Assembly: GCF_023218075.1 (NCBI RefSeq)
Contig: NZ_JALPTB010000008.1
Location: forward strand, 1 to 64,000
Origin: Rhodococcus sp. HM1
GTDB taxonomy: Bacteria > Actinomycetota > Actinomycetes > Mycobacteriales > Mycobacteriaceae
Direction of reading: 5' to 3'
DNA length: 64,000 nucleotides
Part shown: positions 1 through 8,782 of the stretch, piece after piece
Numbering within the stretch: the stretch's first letter is position 1
Layout of the letters: each line of letters opens with the position of its first letter
Translations under genes and position numbers: made by a program
The notes under the pieces: model-generated
What the model was told of the DNA's origin: nothing
Seen by the model: the letters and a program-made list of their open reading frames with translations, nothing else
The model's database searches: none

Positions 1-26
1 CCCACCGCCCGAAAGGAATCCGTCGC

Positions 27-1115
27 GTGAGCACCCCCACCGTCATCCGCCCCCTCGAGGACACCGCAGCAGGAGTCTTCGGCCGGTCCCGCAACCTGTC
101 GGATCGCCCGCACGAACAGGTCGTGTTCTGTGAGGACGCCGCGACCGGGCTCCGCGCGATCATCGCGATCCATTCCACCGCACTCGGACCCGCGCTCGGC
201 GGCACCCGCTTCTACCCGTACGCCGACGAGCGGCAGGCGCTCGACGACGTGCTGCGCCTCTCGCGGGGAATGACCTACAAGGCGGCGGTCTCCGGCGTCA
301 ACCTCGGTGGCGGCAAGGCCGTGATCATCGGCGACCCGACCACGGACAAGACCGAGGCGCTGCTCGCCGCGTACGGCCGGTTCGTCGACTCCCTCGGCGG
401 TCGCTACATCACCGCCGCCGACGTGGGAACCTTCGCCTCCGACCTCGACGTCGTCGGCCGCAGCACCGCCCACGCGGTCGGCCGGACCGTTGCGGCCGGT
501 GGATCCGGGGACAGCTCCCCGCTCACCGCGCTCGGCGTGTTCCAGGCGATGCGTGCCGGTTCCGAGAACGTTTGGGGCGCACCGAATCTCGACGGACGTG
601 TCGTCGGCGTCGAGGGTCTCGGCAAGGTCGGGTATTCGCTTGTCGGCCTGCTCGCCGCGGACGGCGCCCACGTGGTGGTCTCCGACGTGAATCCGGCCGC
701 GATCGAACGCGTCGTCGCGGACTTCCCGAACGTGCGGGTCGCCGACAGTGTCGTCGAGGCGCCGCTGGACGTCTACGCGCCGTGTGCGCTGGGCGGCACG
801 CTCTCGCCGGTCACGGCCCGGTCCCTGGACGCGCGGCTCGTGTGCGGCGCGGCGAACAACCAGCTCGCGTCCCCCGAGGTCGAAAACCTGCTGGGGGAGC
901 GGGGGATCACGTGGGTGCCCGACTACGTGGCCAACGCCGGCGGCCTGATCCAGGTGGCGGGCGAGGTCGACGGTTTCGACGCGGCGGCCGTGCGTTCCGA
1001 CGTCGAGGCGATCTTCGACCGCACCTCCGAGATCTTCGAGATGGCACGGGTTCTGGGCACCGGGCTCGGCGCCGCCGCGAACCGGATCGCGGAGCAGCGC
1101 ATCGACGCAGCGTGA
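27..1115 (+). CDS. Glu/Leu/Phe/Val family amino-acid dehydrogenase
   Basis: This 362-residue protein belongs to the NAD-dependent amino-acid dehydrogenase family that oxidatively deaminates leucine, valine or phenylalanine to the 2-oxo acid and ammonia. The family's substrate-binding segment is visible with lysines at K85 (MTYK) and K97 (GGGKAV), followed by a Rossmann nucleotide-binding motif GVEGLGKVG at 194-202. The start is GTG at 27, nine bases after a GAAAGGA ribosome-binding site. An Lrp/AsnC regulator and an amino-acid permease lie next to it, which supports a catabolic role. The exact substrate (branched-chain or aromatic) cannot be decided from the motifs alone. A hairpin at 1139-1174 ends the transcript. 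Confidence 0.9.
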   Translation: MSTPTVIRPLEDTAAGVFGRSRNLSDRPHEQVVFCEDAATGLRAIIAIHSTALGPALGGTRFYPYADERQALDDVLRLSRGMTYKAAVSGVNLGGGKAVIIGDPTTDKTEALLAAYGRFVDSLGGRYITAADVGTFASDLDVVGRSTAHAVGRTVAAGGSGDSSPLTALGVFQAMRAGSENVWGAPNLDGRVVGVEGLGKVGYSLVGLLAADGAHVVVSDVNPAAIERVVADFPNVRVADSVVEAPLDVYAPCALGGTLSPVTARSLDARLVCGAANNQLASPEVENLLGERGITWVPDYVANAGGLIQVAGEVDGFDAAAVRSDVEAIFDRTSEIFEMARVLGTGLGAAANRIAEQRIDAA

Positions 1116-1138
1116 CATCGATGCAGTAATACGAAACA

Positions 1139-1174
1139 GAGGCAGGGGAGTCGCTACGGCGGCTCCCCTGCCTC
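1139..1174. terminator. Bidirectional hairpin between dehydrogenase and lrp
   Basis: An inverted repeat GAGGCAGGGGAGTCGC / GCGGCTCCCCTGCCTC (one mismatch) lies between the convergent dehydrogenase and Lrp-type genes. It lacks a strong T-run, as is usual in high-GC actinobacteria, so the terminator role is inferred from position. Confidence 0.6.
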
Positions 1175-1198
1175 GTTGCGTCCGTCCGTGTGTCGCCG

Positions 1199-1708
1199 TC
1201 AGGGAAGGTCCGCGACCGGCGTCGAACGGCCGTGACCGGCACCGCGGGTGAGCTGATCGAGCAGAGGCTGCGTCCGGTACGCCACAGGCGTCGTCAGGGC
1301 CAGCGTCGTGGTGGTGTGTGCGACGCCTTCGATCGAGTGGATGCGTTCGAGCACCTGCAGCAGGTTCTCCTGCGACTGGGCGGCCATGCGGATCAGCAGG
1401 TCCTCCCGGCCCGTGGTCGCGTGCACCTCGAGCACCTCGGGGAACCGTTCCAGTTCGGCGATCACGTGGCCCATGCGGGCTTGGACGAGCTCGGCGCCGA
1501 TGAACGCCTGCAGTGGCAGGCCCAGCTTCGGTAGGTCGACGACCGGCCGGTATCCCGTCACGGCTCCCGACTCCTCGAGCTTCCGGATGCGCGACTGGAC
1601 GGTGTTGCGTGCGACGCCGAGCTTCGCCGACAGGTCGACGATCCCGGCGCGAGGGTTGTCGGTGAGCTCGGCGAGCAGGGCCGCGTCGAGACGGTCGAGA
1701 CTGAGCAC
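1199..1708 (-). CDS. Lrp/AsnC family transcriptional regulator
   Basis: The 169-residue protein has the AsnC-type winged helix-turn-helix in the first 60 residues (LDAALLAELTDNPRAG followed by a recognition helix) and a C-terminal RAM ligand-binding domain. Proteins of this family bind amino acids and control amino-acid metabolism genes. It is divergent from the APC permease and convergent with the amino-acid dehydrogenase, so it probably controls one or both. The start is GTG at 1708, preceded by GAAAGGA on the minus strand. The 218-bp region shared with the permease contains short palindromic AT-richer segments (around 1738-1775) where such a regulator could bind, but no operator can be assigned firmly. 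Confidence 0.9.
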   Translation of the reverse strand: MLSLDRLDAALLAELTDNPRAGIVDLSAKLGVARNTVQSRIRKLEESGAVTGYRPVVDLPKLGLPLQAFIGAELVQARMGHVIAELERFPEVLEVHATTGREDLLIRMAAQSQENLLQVLERIHSIEGVAHTTTTLALTTPVAYRTQPLLDQLTRGAGHGRSTPVADLP

Positions 1709-1926
1709 GGTGACATCCTTTCCACTGTGATGCGGGTCACTAGTTGAGCATAGTGCATAGCTGTTGAAGAAGATATTGACACCATTCTCGCTGGTGCCAT
1801 GATTGCTGCATAGAAATGCTCACAGAATCTCTCATCGACGCAGCATGAAGCGCCATCTGTGAGCGAACGCCCCCGGCTACCCACGAGGTCCGGTGGGGCA
1901 ATACAACCCACACCGAGGAGCACAAC

Positions 1927-3483
1927 ATGCCCGGAGTCGGCATCTGGCGCACCAAATCTGTAGAGCAATCGATCGCGGACACCGATGAACCCGGTTCGAG
2001 GCTCAAGCGTGAACTCACCGCGAAAGATCTGACCGTATTCGGTGTCGCCGTCGTGGTCGGCGCCGGCATCTTCACCCTCACCGCCCGCACCGCCGGGAAC
2101 GTGGCCGGCCCCTCGATCTCGCTGGCCTTCGTTCTCGCCGCCATCACCTGTGGCCTCGCCGCCCTCTGTTACGCGGAGTTCGCCTCGACGGTTCCCGTCG
2201 CCGGCAGCGCCTACACCTTCTCGTACGCGACGTTCGGCGAGTTCGTCGCCTGGATCATCGGCTGGGACCTGATCCTCGAATTCGCCCTGGCGTCCGCCGT
2301 GGTCGCGAAGGGGTGGTCCATGTATCTCGGCGGATTGTTCGGCGGCAGTGAACACACCACGATGCATCTCGGGCCCCTCGCATTCGACTGGGGTGCACTG
2401 CTCATCGTCGGTGCGATCACCGTCATCCTCGCCGTCGGTACCAAGGTGTCCTCGCGGGTGTCTGCGGTCGTCACCGCCATCAAGGTCGCGGTCGTGCTGC
2501 TCGTGATCGCCGTCGGCGTCTTCTACATCAAGGCGAGCAACTACGCGCCGTACATTCCGCAGGCCGAGGAAACGCAGACCACCGCGACCGGCGTCCACCA
2601 GTCCCTGTTCTCGGCGCTGACCGGCGCCGGTGGCAGCACCTACGGCTGGTACGGCCTCCTCGCCGCGGCGAGCCTGGTGTTCTTCGCCTTCATCGGATTC
2701 GACGTCGTCGCCACCACCGCCGAGGAAACGAAGAACCCGCAGAAGTCGCTTCCGCGCGGCATCCTCGGATCGCTCGCCATCGTCACCGTCCTCTACGTCG
2801 GCGTCACCCTGGTGCTCACCGGCATGGTCAAGTACACCGATCTGCGGACCGGCAGCGCCCTCGTGGGTGACGGCAGCGCCACCCTGGCCACCGCGTTCGA
2901 GGCACACGGCATCACGTGGGCGCAGATGGCCATCAACATCGGCGGCCTCGCCGGCCTCACCACGGTCGTGATGGTGATGATGCTGGGCCAGACCCGCGTG
3001 CTGTTCGCGATGTCCCGTGACGGACTCATGCCGAAGAAGCTCGCCACCACGAACCACAAGGGCGTCCCGGTGCGCATCACCCTGATCGTCGGCGCCGTCG
3101 TCGCCGTCCTCGCGGCGGTGTTCCCGATGGGTGTGCTCGAGGAAATGGTCAACATCGGCACGCTGTTCGCGTTCGTGCTCGTGTGCATCGGTGTCATGGT
3201 TCTCCGCCGGATCCGTCCGGACCTGCCGCGCGGTTTCCGCGTCCCGATGGTGCCGCTGGTGCCGATCCTCGCGGTGCTCGCCTGCGGCTGGCTGATGCTG
3301 AACCTGTCCGTCGAGACCTGGATCCGGTTCGTCGCCTGGATGGCCATCGGTGTGGTGGTGTACTTCGCCTACGGTCGCCGCAAGTCGGTCCTCGGACAGC
3401 GACTGCGAGCAGAGCAGCGGCGGGTCGACGAGGTCGAGCAGGTCTCCGAACCGCGCGAGGTCCCGCAACCCGAACCGGTGTAA
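1927..3483 (+). CDS. APC superfamily amino-acid permease (CAT-like)
   Basis: This 518-residue protein is an integral-membrane amino-acid/polyamine/organocation transporter. About a dozen hydrophobic helices are evident. TM1 carries the diagnostic unwound motif VGAGIFTLTA near residue 45, and the segment LCYAEFASTVPVAGSAYTF is typical of the cationic amino-acid transporter-like branch. It starts at ATG 1927 behind a GAGGAGC ribosome-binding site. The gene is divergent from an Lrp-type regulator, and an amino-acid dehydrogenase lies just beyond, so it likely imports the substrate of that enzyme; this is inferred from context. The C-terminal tail is hydrophilic and Glu/Arg-rich. Confidence 0.88.
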   Translation: MPGVGIWRTKSVEQSIADTDEPGSRLKRELTAKDLTVFGVAVVVGAGIFTLTARTAGNVAGPSISLAFVLAAITCGLAALCYAEFASTVPVAGSAYTFSYATFGEFVAWIIGWDLILEFALASAVVAKGWSMYLGGLFGGSEHTTMHLGPLAFDWGALLIVGAITVILAVGTKVSSRVSAVVTAIKVAVVLLVIAVGVFYIKASNYAPYIPQAEETQTTATGVHQSLFSALTGAGGSTYGWYGLLAAASLVFFAFIGFDVVATTAEETKNPQKSLPRGILGSLAIVTVLYVGVTLVLTGMVKYTDLRTGSALVGDGSATLATAFEAHGITWAQMAINIGGLAGLTTVVMVMMLGQTRVLFAMSRDGLMPKKLATTNHKGVPVRITLIVGAVVAVLAAVFPMGVLEEMVNIGTLFAFVLVCIGVMVLRRIRPDLPRGFRVPMVPLVPILAVLACGWLMLNLSVETWIRFVAWMAIGVVVYFAYGRRKSVLGQRLRAEQRRVDEVEQVSEPREVPQPEPV

Positions 3484-3494
3484 CCGCCCGTACC

Positions 3495-3536
3495 CGTGCG
3501 CGTTTCCGGTAGCACCAGCTACCGGAAACGCGCACG
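3495..3536 (+). terminator. Perfect 19-bp hairpin after the permease
   Basis: CGTGCGCGTTTCCGGTAGC and its exact complement flank a four-base loop 12 bp after the permease stop codon. It probably terminates the permease transcript. Confidence 0.65.
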
Positions 3537-3563
3537 AGCCTTGTTCGGGTAGCTGCGCAAAAA

Positions 3564-3606
3564 CGAATCGGTCCGCTCGCCCGGAGAGGGCGAGCGGACC
3601 GATTCG
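3564..3606 (-). terminator. Perfect 19-bp hairpin downstream of glnA
   Basis: CGAATCGGTCCGCTCGCCC and its exact complement surround the loop GGAGA, 31 bp beyond the glnA stop codon on the minus strand. On that strand the stem is followed by a T-rich tract, so it fits a rho-independent terminator for glnA. Confidence 0.7.
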
Positions 3607-3636
3607 TGAATCGCTGTGGTCAGCGACCTACGCGAC

Positions 3637-5073
3637 TCAGCAGTCGAAGTACAGCTGGAACTCGTAGGGGTGCGGACGCAGGTTGACCGGAGCGATCTCC
3701 TGCTCGCGCTTGAGCGAGATCCAGGTCTCGATCAGGTCGGTGGTGAACACGCCGCCCTCGGTGAGGTACTCGTGATCCTGCTCGAGACGGTCGATGACCG
3801 CGTTGAGGGACGTCGGAGCCTGCGGGATGTTCTTGGCCTCCTCCGGCGGGAGCTCGTAGAGGTCCTTGTCGACCGGAGCCATCGGCTCGATCTTGTTCTT
3901 GATGCCGTCCAGGCCGGCCATCATCTGCGCGGCGAAGTTCAGGTACGGGTTGCCCGAGGAGTCCGGCGCGCGGAACTCGAGGCGCTTGGCCTTCGGGTTG
4001 TTGCCGGTGATCGGGATGCGGACCGCGGCGGAGCGGTTGCGCTGGCTGTACACGAGGTTGATCGGAGCCTCGTAGCCCGGAACCAGGCGGTGGTACGAGT
4101 TGATCGTCGGGTTCGTGAAGGCGAGCAGCGACGGCGCGTGGTGCAGGATGCCGCCGATGTACCAGCGGGCGACGTCCGACAGGCCCGCGTAGCCGGCCTC
4201 GTCGTGGAACAGCGGCTTGCCGTCCTTCCACAGCGACTGGTGGACGTGCATGCCCGAGCCGTTGTCGCCGAACAGCGGCTTCGGCATGAAGGTGGCGGTC
4301 TTGCCGTTCTTCCACGCGGTGTTCTTGACGATGTACTTGAACAGCTGCAGGTCGTCGGCCGCGGCGAGCAGCGTGTTGAACTTGTAGTTGATCTCGGCCT
4401 GGCCGCCGGTGCCCACCTCGTGGTGGCCGCGCTCGAGCTCGAAGCCGGCGAGCTGCAGGTTGGTGGAGATCTCGTCACGCAGGTCGACGTAGTGGTCGTA
4501 CGGGGCGACCGGGAAGTAGCCACCCTTCGGGCGCACCTTGTAGCCGCGGTTCGGGGTGCCGTCGGCGTTGTACTCGTTGCCGGTGTTCCAGGAGCCGGAG
4601 ATCGAGTCGAGTTCGTAGAACGCGCCGTTCATCTTCGAGTCGTAGGAGACGGAGTCGAAGATGTAGAACTCGGCCTCGGCACCGAAGAACGCGGTGTCGG
4701 CGATGCCGGTGGACTTCAGGTACTCCTCGGCCTTGCGGGCGACGTTGCGCGGGTCGCGCGAGTAGGACTCGCGGGTGAAGGGGTCGTGGACGAAGAAGCT
4801 GACGTTCAGGGTCTTGGCGGCGCGGAAGGGGTCGATACGCGCGGTGGTTACGTCCGGGAGGAGGAGCATGTCCGACTCGTGGATGGACTGGAAGCCGCGG
4901 ACCGAGGATCCGTCGAAGGCCAGGCCGTCCTCGAAAACATCCTGGTTGAATGCCTTCGCGGGGATCGAGAAGTGCTGCTCGATGCCGGGCAGGTCGGTGA
5001 AGCGGATATCGACGTACTCGACGTTTTCGTCCGCGATGTACTTGATGACCTCTTCGGCCGTGGTGAACGCCAC
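3637..5073 (-). CDS. glnA: Type I glutamine synthetase
   Basis: Glutamine synthetase condenses glutamate, ammonia and ATP to glutamine as a cytoplasmic dodecamer. The 478-residue protein has the N-terminal beta-grasp domain, the metal-binding [10 protein letters not shown] segment, the [12 protein letters not shown] stretch and the [17 protein letters not shown] motif. The adenylylation site is the tyrosine in [10 protein letters not shown]406, so activity should be controlled by GlnE. Length and sequence match the secreted/essential GlnA1 type of mycobacteria. The ATG start is preceded by AAGGAG. It stands alone, divergent from the RDD gene, with a clear terminator downstream. No GlnR or AmtR operator could be assigned with confidence in the 211-bp upstream region. 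Confidence 0.98.
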   Translation of the reverse strand: MAFTTAEEVIKYIADENVEYVDIRFTDLPGIEQHFSIPAKAFNQDVFEDGLAFDGSSVRGFQSIHESDMLLLPDVTTARIDPFRAAKTLNVSFFVHDPFTRESYSRDPRNVARKAEEYLKSTGIADTAFFGAEAEFYIFDSVSYDSKMNGAFYELDSISGSWNTGNEYNADGTPNRGYKVRPKGGYFPVAPYDHYVDLRDEISTNLQLAGFELERGHHEVGTGGQAEINYKFNTLLAAADDLQLFKYIVKNTAWKNGKTATFMPKPLFGDNGSGMHVHQSLWKDGKPLFHDEAGYAGLSDVARWYIGGILHHAPSLLAFTNPTINSYHRLVPGYEAPINLVYSQRNRSAAVRIPITGNNPKAKRLEFRAPDSSGNPYLNFAAQMMAGLDGIKNKIEPMAPVDKDLYELPPEEAKNIPQAPTSLNAVIDRLEQDHEYLTEGGVFTTDLIETWISLKREQEIAPVNLRPHPYEFQLYFDC

Positions 5074-5284
5074 GCTTGTGCTCCTTCAGTCGGTGCGCGC
5101 CAGTGTGATGGGCGCCTGCGTCGAATGCAGACGGTATGGACTCGGTGTTGCCCGCCCATCAAACCCATGTTTCGCCAGTGTTACACCTCGCGTCGTCCTG
5201 CGGTGAGGGCACAGGTTGTGGTAAAGGTCACCGGCGGTACACGGGCTCGCCCTTCTAGGGCGGTGCACAGCCTATCCTGGACGC

Positions 5285-5761
5285 ATGGCACGGATGACGG
5301 GCAGTTGGCTTTCCGGTCCCTCGGCGGCACTGCCGAAGGACCAGCAGCGCGAGCAGGACTATCCCGGGCAGCTGCTCGGACTCCCGCAGAACGGACCCGG
5401 ATCGCTCGCCACCACGGGCAAGCGTGTGCTCGCTCTGATGATCGACTGGTTCACTGCGATGGGTGTCGCGATGCTGCTCGTCGGCGAGAACCCGCTCGAG
5501 AGCTCGAACCTGTCCGCCTACACCCTGATCGTCTGGTTCGTCGTCGGCGTCCTGTGCGTGACGCTGTTCTCGTTCACCCCCGGCCAGTACATCGCCGGCC
5601 TGCAGGTCGCGCGGGTCGACGCTCCGGTGCGGGTCGGCATCATCCGCGCCCTGTCGCGTCAGCTGCTCCTCGTGTTCATCGCCCCCGCGCTGGTCACCGA
5701 CCTCGACAACCGCGGCCTGCAGGATCGGGCCACCCAGACCGCCGTCGTCCGCAGCCGCTAG
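5285..5761 (+). CDS. RDD family membrane protein
   Basis: This 158-residue protein has the RDD domain: a conserved Arg/Asp-containing first helix (KRVLALMIDWF, about residues 41-51), a hydrophobic helix near residues 75-95 and a third membrane segment close to residues 120-135. The function of the family is poorly defined; some members are linked to ion transport. The transcript is probably leaderless, because TATCCT at 5273-5278 ends six bases before the ATG and there is no Shine-Dalgarno sequence. The gene sits between glnA (divergent) and the DUF4191 gene (convergent), the same position as the small membrane protein Rv2219A in M. tuberculosis as I recall it. Confidence 0.85.
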   Translation: MARMTGSWLSGPSAALPKDQQREQDYPGQLLGLPQNGPGSLATTGKRVLALMIDWFTAMGVAMLLVGENPLESSNLSAYTLIVWFVVGVLCVTLFSFTPGQYIAGLQVARVDAPVRVGIIRALSRQLLLVFIAPALVTDLDNRGLQDRATQTAVVRSR

Positions 5762-5890
5762 GGCTTTCGGTCCCGGCAATCGACGCGGTGAGTACGAAGT
5801 CGCTCACACTGCAGCGTGGGCGAATTCCGAAAGCGTGGACGGATTCCGAGGCGCGGATCGGAGACGACCTGACACGACGACCTGACACAA

Positions 5891-5930
5891 CGAGAAGGGC
5901 CGCTCCCGTGATCGGGAGCGGCCCTTCTCG
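5891..5930. terminator. Perfect 18-bp hairpin between convergent genes
   Basis: CGAGAAGGGCCGCTCCCG and its exact complement surround the loop TGAT. It lies between the convergent RDD and DUF4191 genes and probably terminates both transcripts. Confidence 0.7.
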
Positions 5931-5942
5931 TTCGCGTTCTCG

Positions 5943-6683
5943 TCAGCGTCGGCGGATCGTGCGCTGCACGCTGCGCATTTTCGCGCCGGGCGGCAACGGA
6001 CCCTTCGGCATCGCGGGACCGGACTTCTTGGTGCTCAGCGCCGACAGTCGGCCCTCGATGGCATCCATGCGCTTGGTGTCGATGTTGCGGGGCAGCTTCG
6101 ACAGATGCTTCTGCAACTGCGACAGCTCCACCTGGCCCTCGTCGTTGCCGACCACGACCTCGTAGATCGGGGTGTCGCCGACCAGTCGTGCCACGCGCTT
6201 CTTCTCCTGCGCGATGAGACCCTTCACCCGGCCGGGCGAGCCCTCACCGACCAGGATGACGCCGGGACGACCGATCACGCGGTGCACGGCGTCGAGCTGG
6301 GTGGTGCCGGCAACGGCCTGGGTCACGCGCCACGCGCCCTGAAGGTTGTCGAGCGCCCACGCGGCCGCACCGGCCTGGCCCTCCGCTCTCGCGTAGACGG
6401 TCTTCTGCACGCGGCGACCGAAGACGATGAACGCCAGCAGCGCGCCGACGATGATGCCGATCGGCAGGAAGAACCACTGCAGCCCGAAGATCAGGCCGAT
6501 CAGGAAGAACACGACGATCGACGCGACGAGCACACCGATCATCCACGGCAGCAGAAGCTTGTCTTCTTTGCGCTGGATCTGGAAGGCCTGCCAGAGCTGC
6601 GTGCGCCGCTCCTTCGATGCCTGCTTGCGCGCGGCCTTCGCCGCGGCTTTCGCTTCCTTGGTGGGTTTGCTGCCGTTCGCCAT
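5943..6683 (-). CDS. DUF4191 domain-containing membrane protein
   Basis: The 246-residue protein starts with a Lys/Ala-rich basic segment (residues 5-35), followed by two close transmembrane helices (about 45-90, with the VASIVVFFLIGLIFGL stretch), and ends in a soluble domain with a basic tail (RRIRRR). It matches the DUF4191 family of actinobacteria (Rv2219 in M. tuberculosis, from memory); its function is unknown. It lies directly downstream of lipA on the same strand, and TATCCT seven bases before the ATG (minus strand 6696-6691) suggests its own leaderless promoter. The fixed position next to lipA is conserved in this lineage. Confidence 0.88.
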   Translation of the reverse strand: MANGSKPTKEAKAAAKAARKQASKERRTQLWQAFQIQRKEDKLLLPWMIGVLVASIVVFFLIGLIFGLQWFFLPIGIIVGALLAFIVFGRRVQKTVYARAEGQAGAAAWALDNLQGAWRVTQAVAGTTQLDAVHRVIGRPGVILVGEGSPGRVKGLIAQEKKRVARLVGDTPIYEVVVGNDEGQVELSQLQKHLSKLPRNIDTKRMDAIEGRLSALSTKKSGPAMPKGPLPPGAKMRSVQRTIRRR

Positions 6684-6741
6684 GCTTATCAGGATACGTT
6701 CCCCGTGATGGCGTCCTCGCCACCACGGGTCCCGTCTCCGG

Positions 6742-7752
6742 CTACTGCCCGAAGCGGGCGAGAACCGAGCTCGCCTCCTGCGACGCGGTGCCCTCCTGCG
6801 CGAGATGCGCCTGGCCCGCGGGCAACTCGCGGCCGTGATGGGCCATCGCCTGCGCGTAGAGGCGACCGGCGCGATAGGACGAACGCACCAGCGGTCCGGC
6901 CATCACGCCCGCGAAGCCGATCTCCTCGGCGGTCTTCGAGTGCGCGACGAACTCCTCGGGCTTGACCCACCGCTCCACCGGATGGTGCCGCGGGGACGGA
7001 CGCAGGTACTGGGTGATGGTCACGATGTCGCAGCCGGCGTCGTGCAGGTCGTGCAGCGCCTCGGTCACTTCCTCGGGGGTCTCGCCCATGCCCAGAATCA
7101 GGTTGGACTTGGTGACCAGACCGAACTCGCGGGCGGCGGTGATCACGTCCAGGGACCGCTGGTAGCGGAACGCCGGGCGGATCCGCTTGAAGATCCGCGG
7201 AACGGTCTCGACGTTGTGCGCGAGCACCTCGGGACGGGACTCGAACACTTCCTGCAGAAGCTCGGGCTTGCCGTTGAAGTCGGGAATGAGGTTCTCGACG
7301 CCGGTGCCCGGGTTCAGTTCGTGGATCTTCCGGACGGTTTCCGCGTAGAGCCAGGCGCCGCCGTCGGGCAGGTCGTCGCGGGCGACACCGGTGATGGTCG
7401 AGTAGCGCAGGCCCATCGCCTGAACGGACTCGGCGACACGGCGCGGTTCGTCGCGGTCGAGGGCGGTGGGCTTACCGGTGTCGATCTGGCAGAAGTCGCA
7501 GCGTCGGGTGCACTGCTCGCCGCCGATGAGGAAGGTCGCTTCGCGGTCCTCCCAGCATTCGTAGATGTTGGGGCAGCCGGCTTCCTCACAGACCGTGTGC
7601 AGACCTTCGCTGCGCACCAGGCCCTTGAGCTCGGTGTACTCCGGGCCCATTTTCGCCCGGGTCTTGATCCAGTTCGGTTTGCGTTCGATCGGCGTCTGCG
7701 CGTTTCGGGTCTCGATCCGCAGCAGTTTGCGTCCTTCTGGGGCCACAGTCAC
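6742..7752 (-). CDS. lipA: Lipoyl synthase
   Basis: LipA is a radical-SAM enzyme that inserts two sulfurs into the octanoyl group on lipoyl domains. Both cysteine clusters are visible: the auxiliary set [12 protein letters not shown] and the radical-SAM set CTRRCDFC. The protein is 336 residues from the GTG at 7752. An open frame runs upstream to 7950, but TACGAT at 7765-7760 lies exactly seven bases before this GTG, so a leaderless start here is preferred; it also gives the usual family length. lipB is 76 bp upstream on the same strand and makes the octanoylated substrate; dlaT further upstream is a client protein. Confidence 0.96.
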   Translation of the reverse strand: MTVAPEGRKLLRIETRNAQTPIERKPNWIKTRAKMGPEYTELKGLVRSEGLHTVCEEAGCPNIYECWEDREATFLIGGEQCTRRCDFCQIDTGKPTALDRDEPRRVAESVQAMGLRYSTITGVARDDLPDGGAWLYAETVRKIHELNPGTGVENLIPDFNGKPELLQEVFESRPEVLAHNVETVPRIFKRIRPAFRYQRSLDVITAAREFGLVTKSNLILGMGETPEEVTEALHDLHDAGCDIVTITQYLRPSPRHHPVERWVKPEEFVAHSKTAEEIGFAGVMAGPLVRSSYRAGRLYAQAMAHHGRELPAGQAHLAQEGTASQEASSVLARFGQ

Positions 7753-7828
7753 GGATCCGATCGTACGCCCGGGGAAAGGTTCGGCCCCGGCCGGGGAGCG
7801 CCCGGCCGGGGCCGCCTCGAGGAAGCCG

Positions 7829-8608
7829 TCAGAACCGCATGGTGGTGAACTCGGGGCGCTGCGCGGGCGGCTCGGACGCGGCGACGGCCTGCTCGAACGT
7901 GACCCGCTCGATGTCGTGCTCGGTGACCGGAAGCTTCCCGTCGAGCGCATCGACGACCGCGGTCGTCACGGCGTCGGTCACCTCGTCGACGGTGACGTCG
8001 CGGCCCAGTTCGCCCGTCAGCGACGCGACGCCCGCGTCGCGGATGCCGCACGGAACGATGGAGTCGAACGCGTCGAGCGCGGAATTGCAGTTGAGGGCGA
8101 ACCCGTGCATCGCGACGCCGCGCTGGACCCGGATCCCGATCGCCGCGATCTTGCGTTCGGGAAGCCACCGGCCGTCGCGCAGTTCGGCGGGCAGCCACAC
8201 CCCGGAACGGCCCTCGACGCGTCCACACCGCAGTCCCATGTCGGTACACACGGTGATCAGGGCCTGCTCGAGACGTCGCACATAGTCCACGACGTCGATC
8301 GGCTCGGCGAGCCGCACGATCGGGTACCCGACGAGCTGACCCGGCCCGTGCCAGGTGATCTTGCCGCCGCGGTCGACGTCGATCACCGGTGTGCCGTCCT
8401 TGGGCCGGTCGCCGTCCTCGGTGCGCCGACCGGCGGTGTAGACGGGCGGATGCTCGAGCAGGAGAAGCGTGTCGGCGCCGATGCCCTCGGCGCGCTCGGC
8501 AGCGAGTTCACGCTGACGCTCCCATGCTTCGAGGTAACCGATCAGCCCCAGGCGGGCAACGACGACGGGATTCGGATCGAGTCGGGCGGAAGCTGTGGCG
8601 CTGCTCAT
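7829..8608 (-). CDS. lipB: Octanoyl-[ACP]:protein N-octanoyltransferase
   Basis: LipB transfers octanoate from acyl carrier protein to the lysine of lipoyl domains, the first step of lipoate assembly. Diagnostic motifs are [14 protein letters not shown], the [18 protein letters not shown] stretch and [21 protein letters not shown], where the active-site lysine is located; the catalytic cysteine sits in IVPCGI. At 259 residues it is slightly longer than E. coli LipB, mostly at the C-terminus. TAGGGT on the minus strand (8622-8617) ends eight bases before the ATG, so the mRNA is probably leaderless. lipA follows on the same strand. Confidence 0.96.
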   Translation of the reverse strand: MSSATASARLDPNPVVVARLGLIGYLEAWERQRELAAERAEGIGADTLLLLEHPPVYTAGRRTEDGDRPKDGTPVIDVDRGGKITWHGPGQLVGYPIVRLAEPIDVVDYVRRLEQALITVCTDMGLRCGRVEGRSGVWLPAELRDGRWLPERKIAAIGIRVQRGVAMHGFALNCNSALDAFDSIVPCGIRDAGVASLTGELGRDVTVDEVTDAVTTAVVDALDGKLPVTEHDIERVTFEQAVAASEPPAQRPEFTTMRF

Positions 8609-8707
8609 GTATGTCGACCCTACGCCGTCCGGTGAGCGGTCAGAAGGGGAGGCGCTTCGCCGAGGGAACGATTTCTCGGGCGCCTTCGATCGGTCGCGGA
8701 AACACCC

Positions 8708-8744
8708 GTAGCGGGGCGATGCCGGTGCGGCATCGCCCCGCTAC
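8708..8744 (-). terminator. Perfect 17-bp hairpin downstream of dlaT
   Basis: GTAGCGGGGCGATGCCG and its exact complement surround a three-base loop, 39 bp beyond the dlaT stop codon. It separates dlaT from lipB; the terminator role is inferred from position. Confidence 0.65.
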
Positions 8745-8782
8745 GTGAGGCTTTCGGTCACCCGCAGGAACGGGTCACCGGG

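Noticed and set aside
1558-3468. 636-residue minus-strand open frame over the permease gene
   Set aside because: It is antisense to a clear APC permease with strong motifs, and its His/Asp/Arg-rich translation shows no family; it is a shadow of GC-rich coding DNA.
7753-7950. N-terminal extension of lipA to 7950
   Set aside because: The extra 66 residues are low-complexity Ser/Arg/Pro, and they overlap the end of lipB; the leaderless promoter fits GTG 7752.
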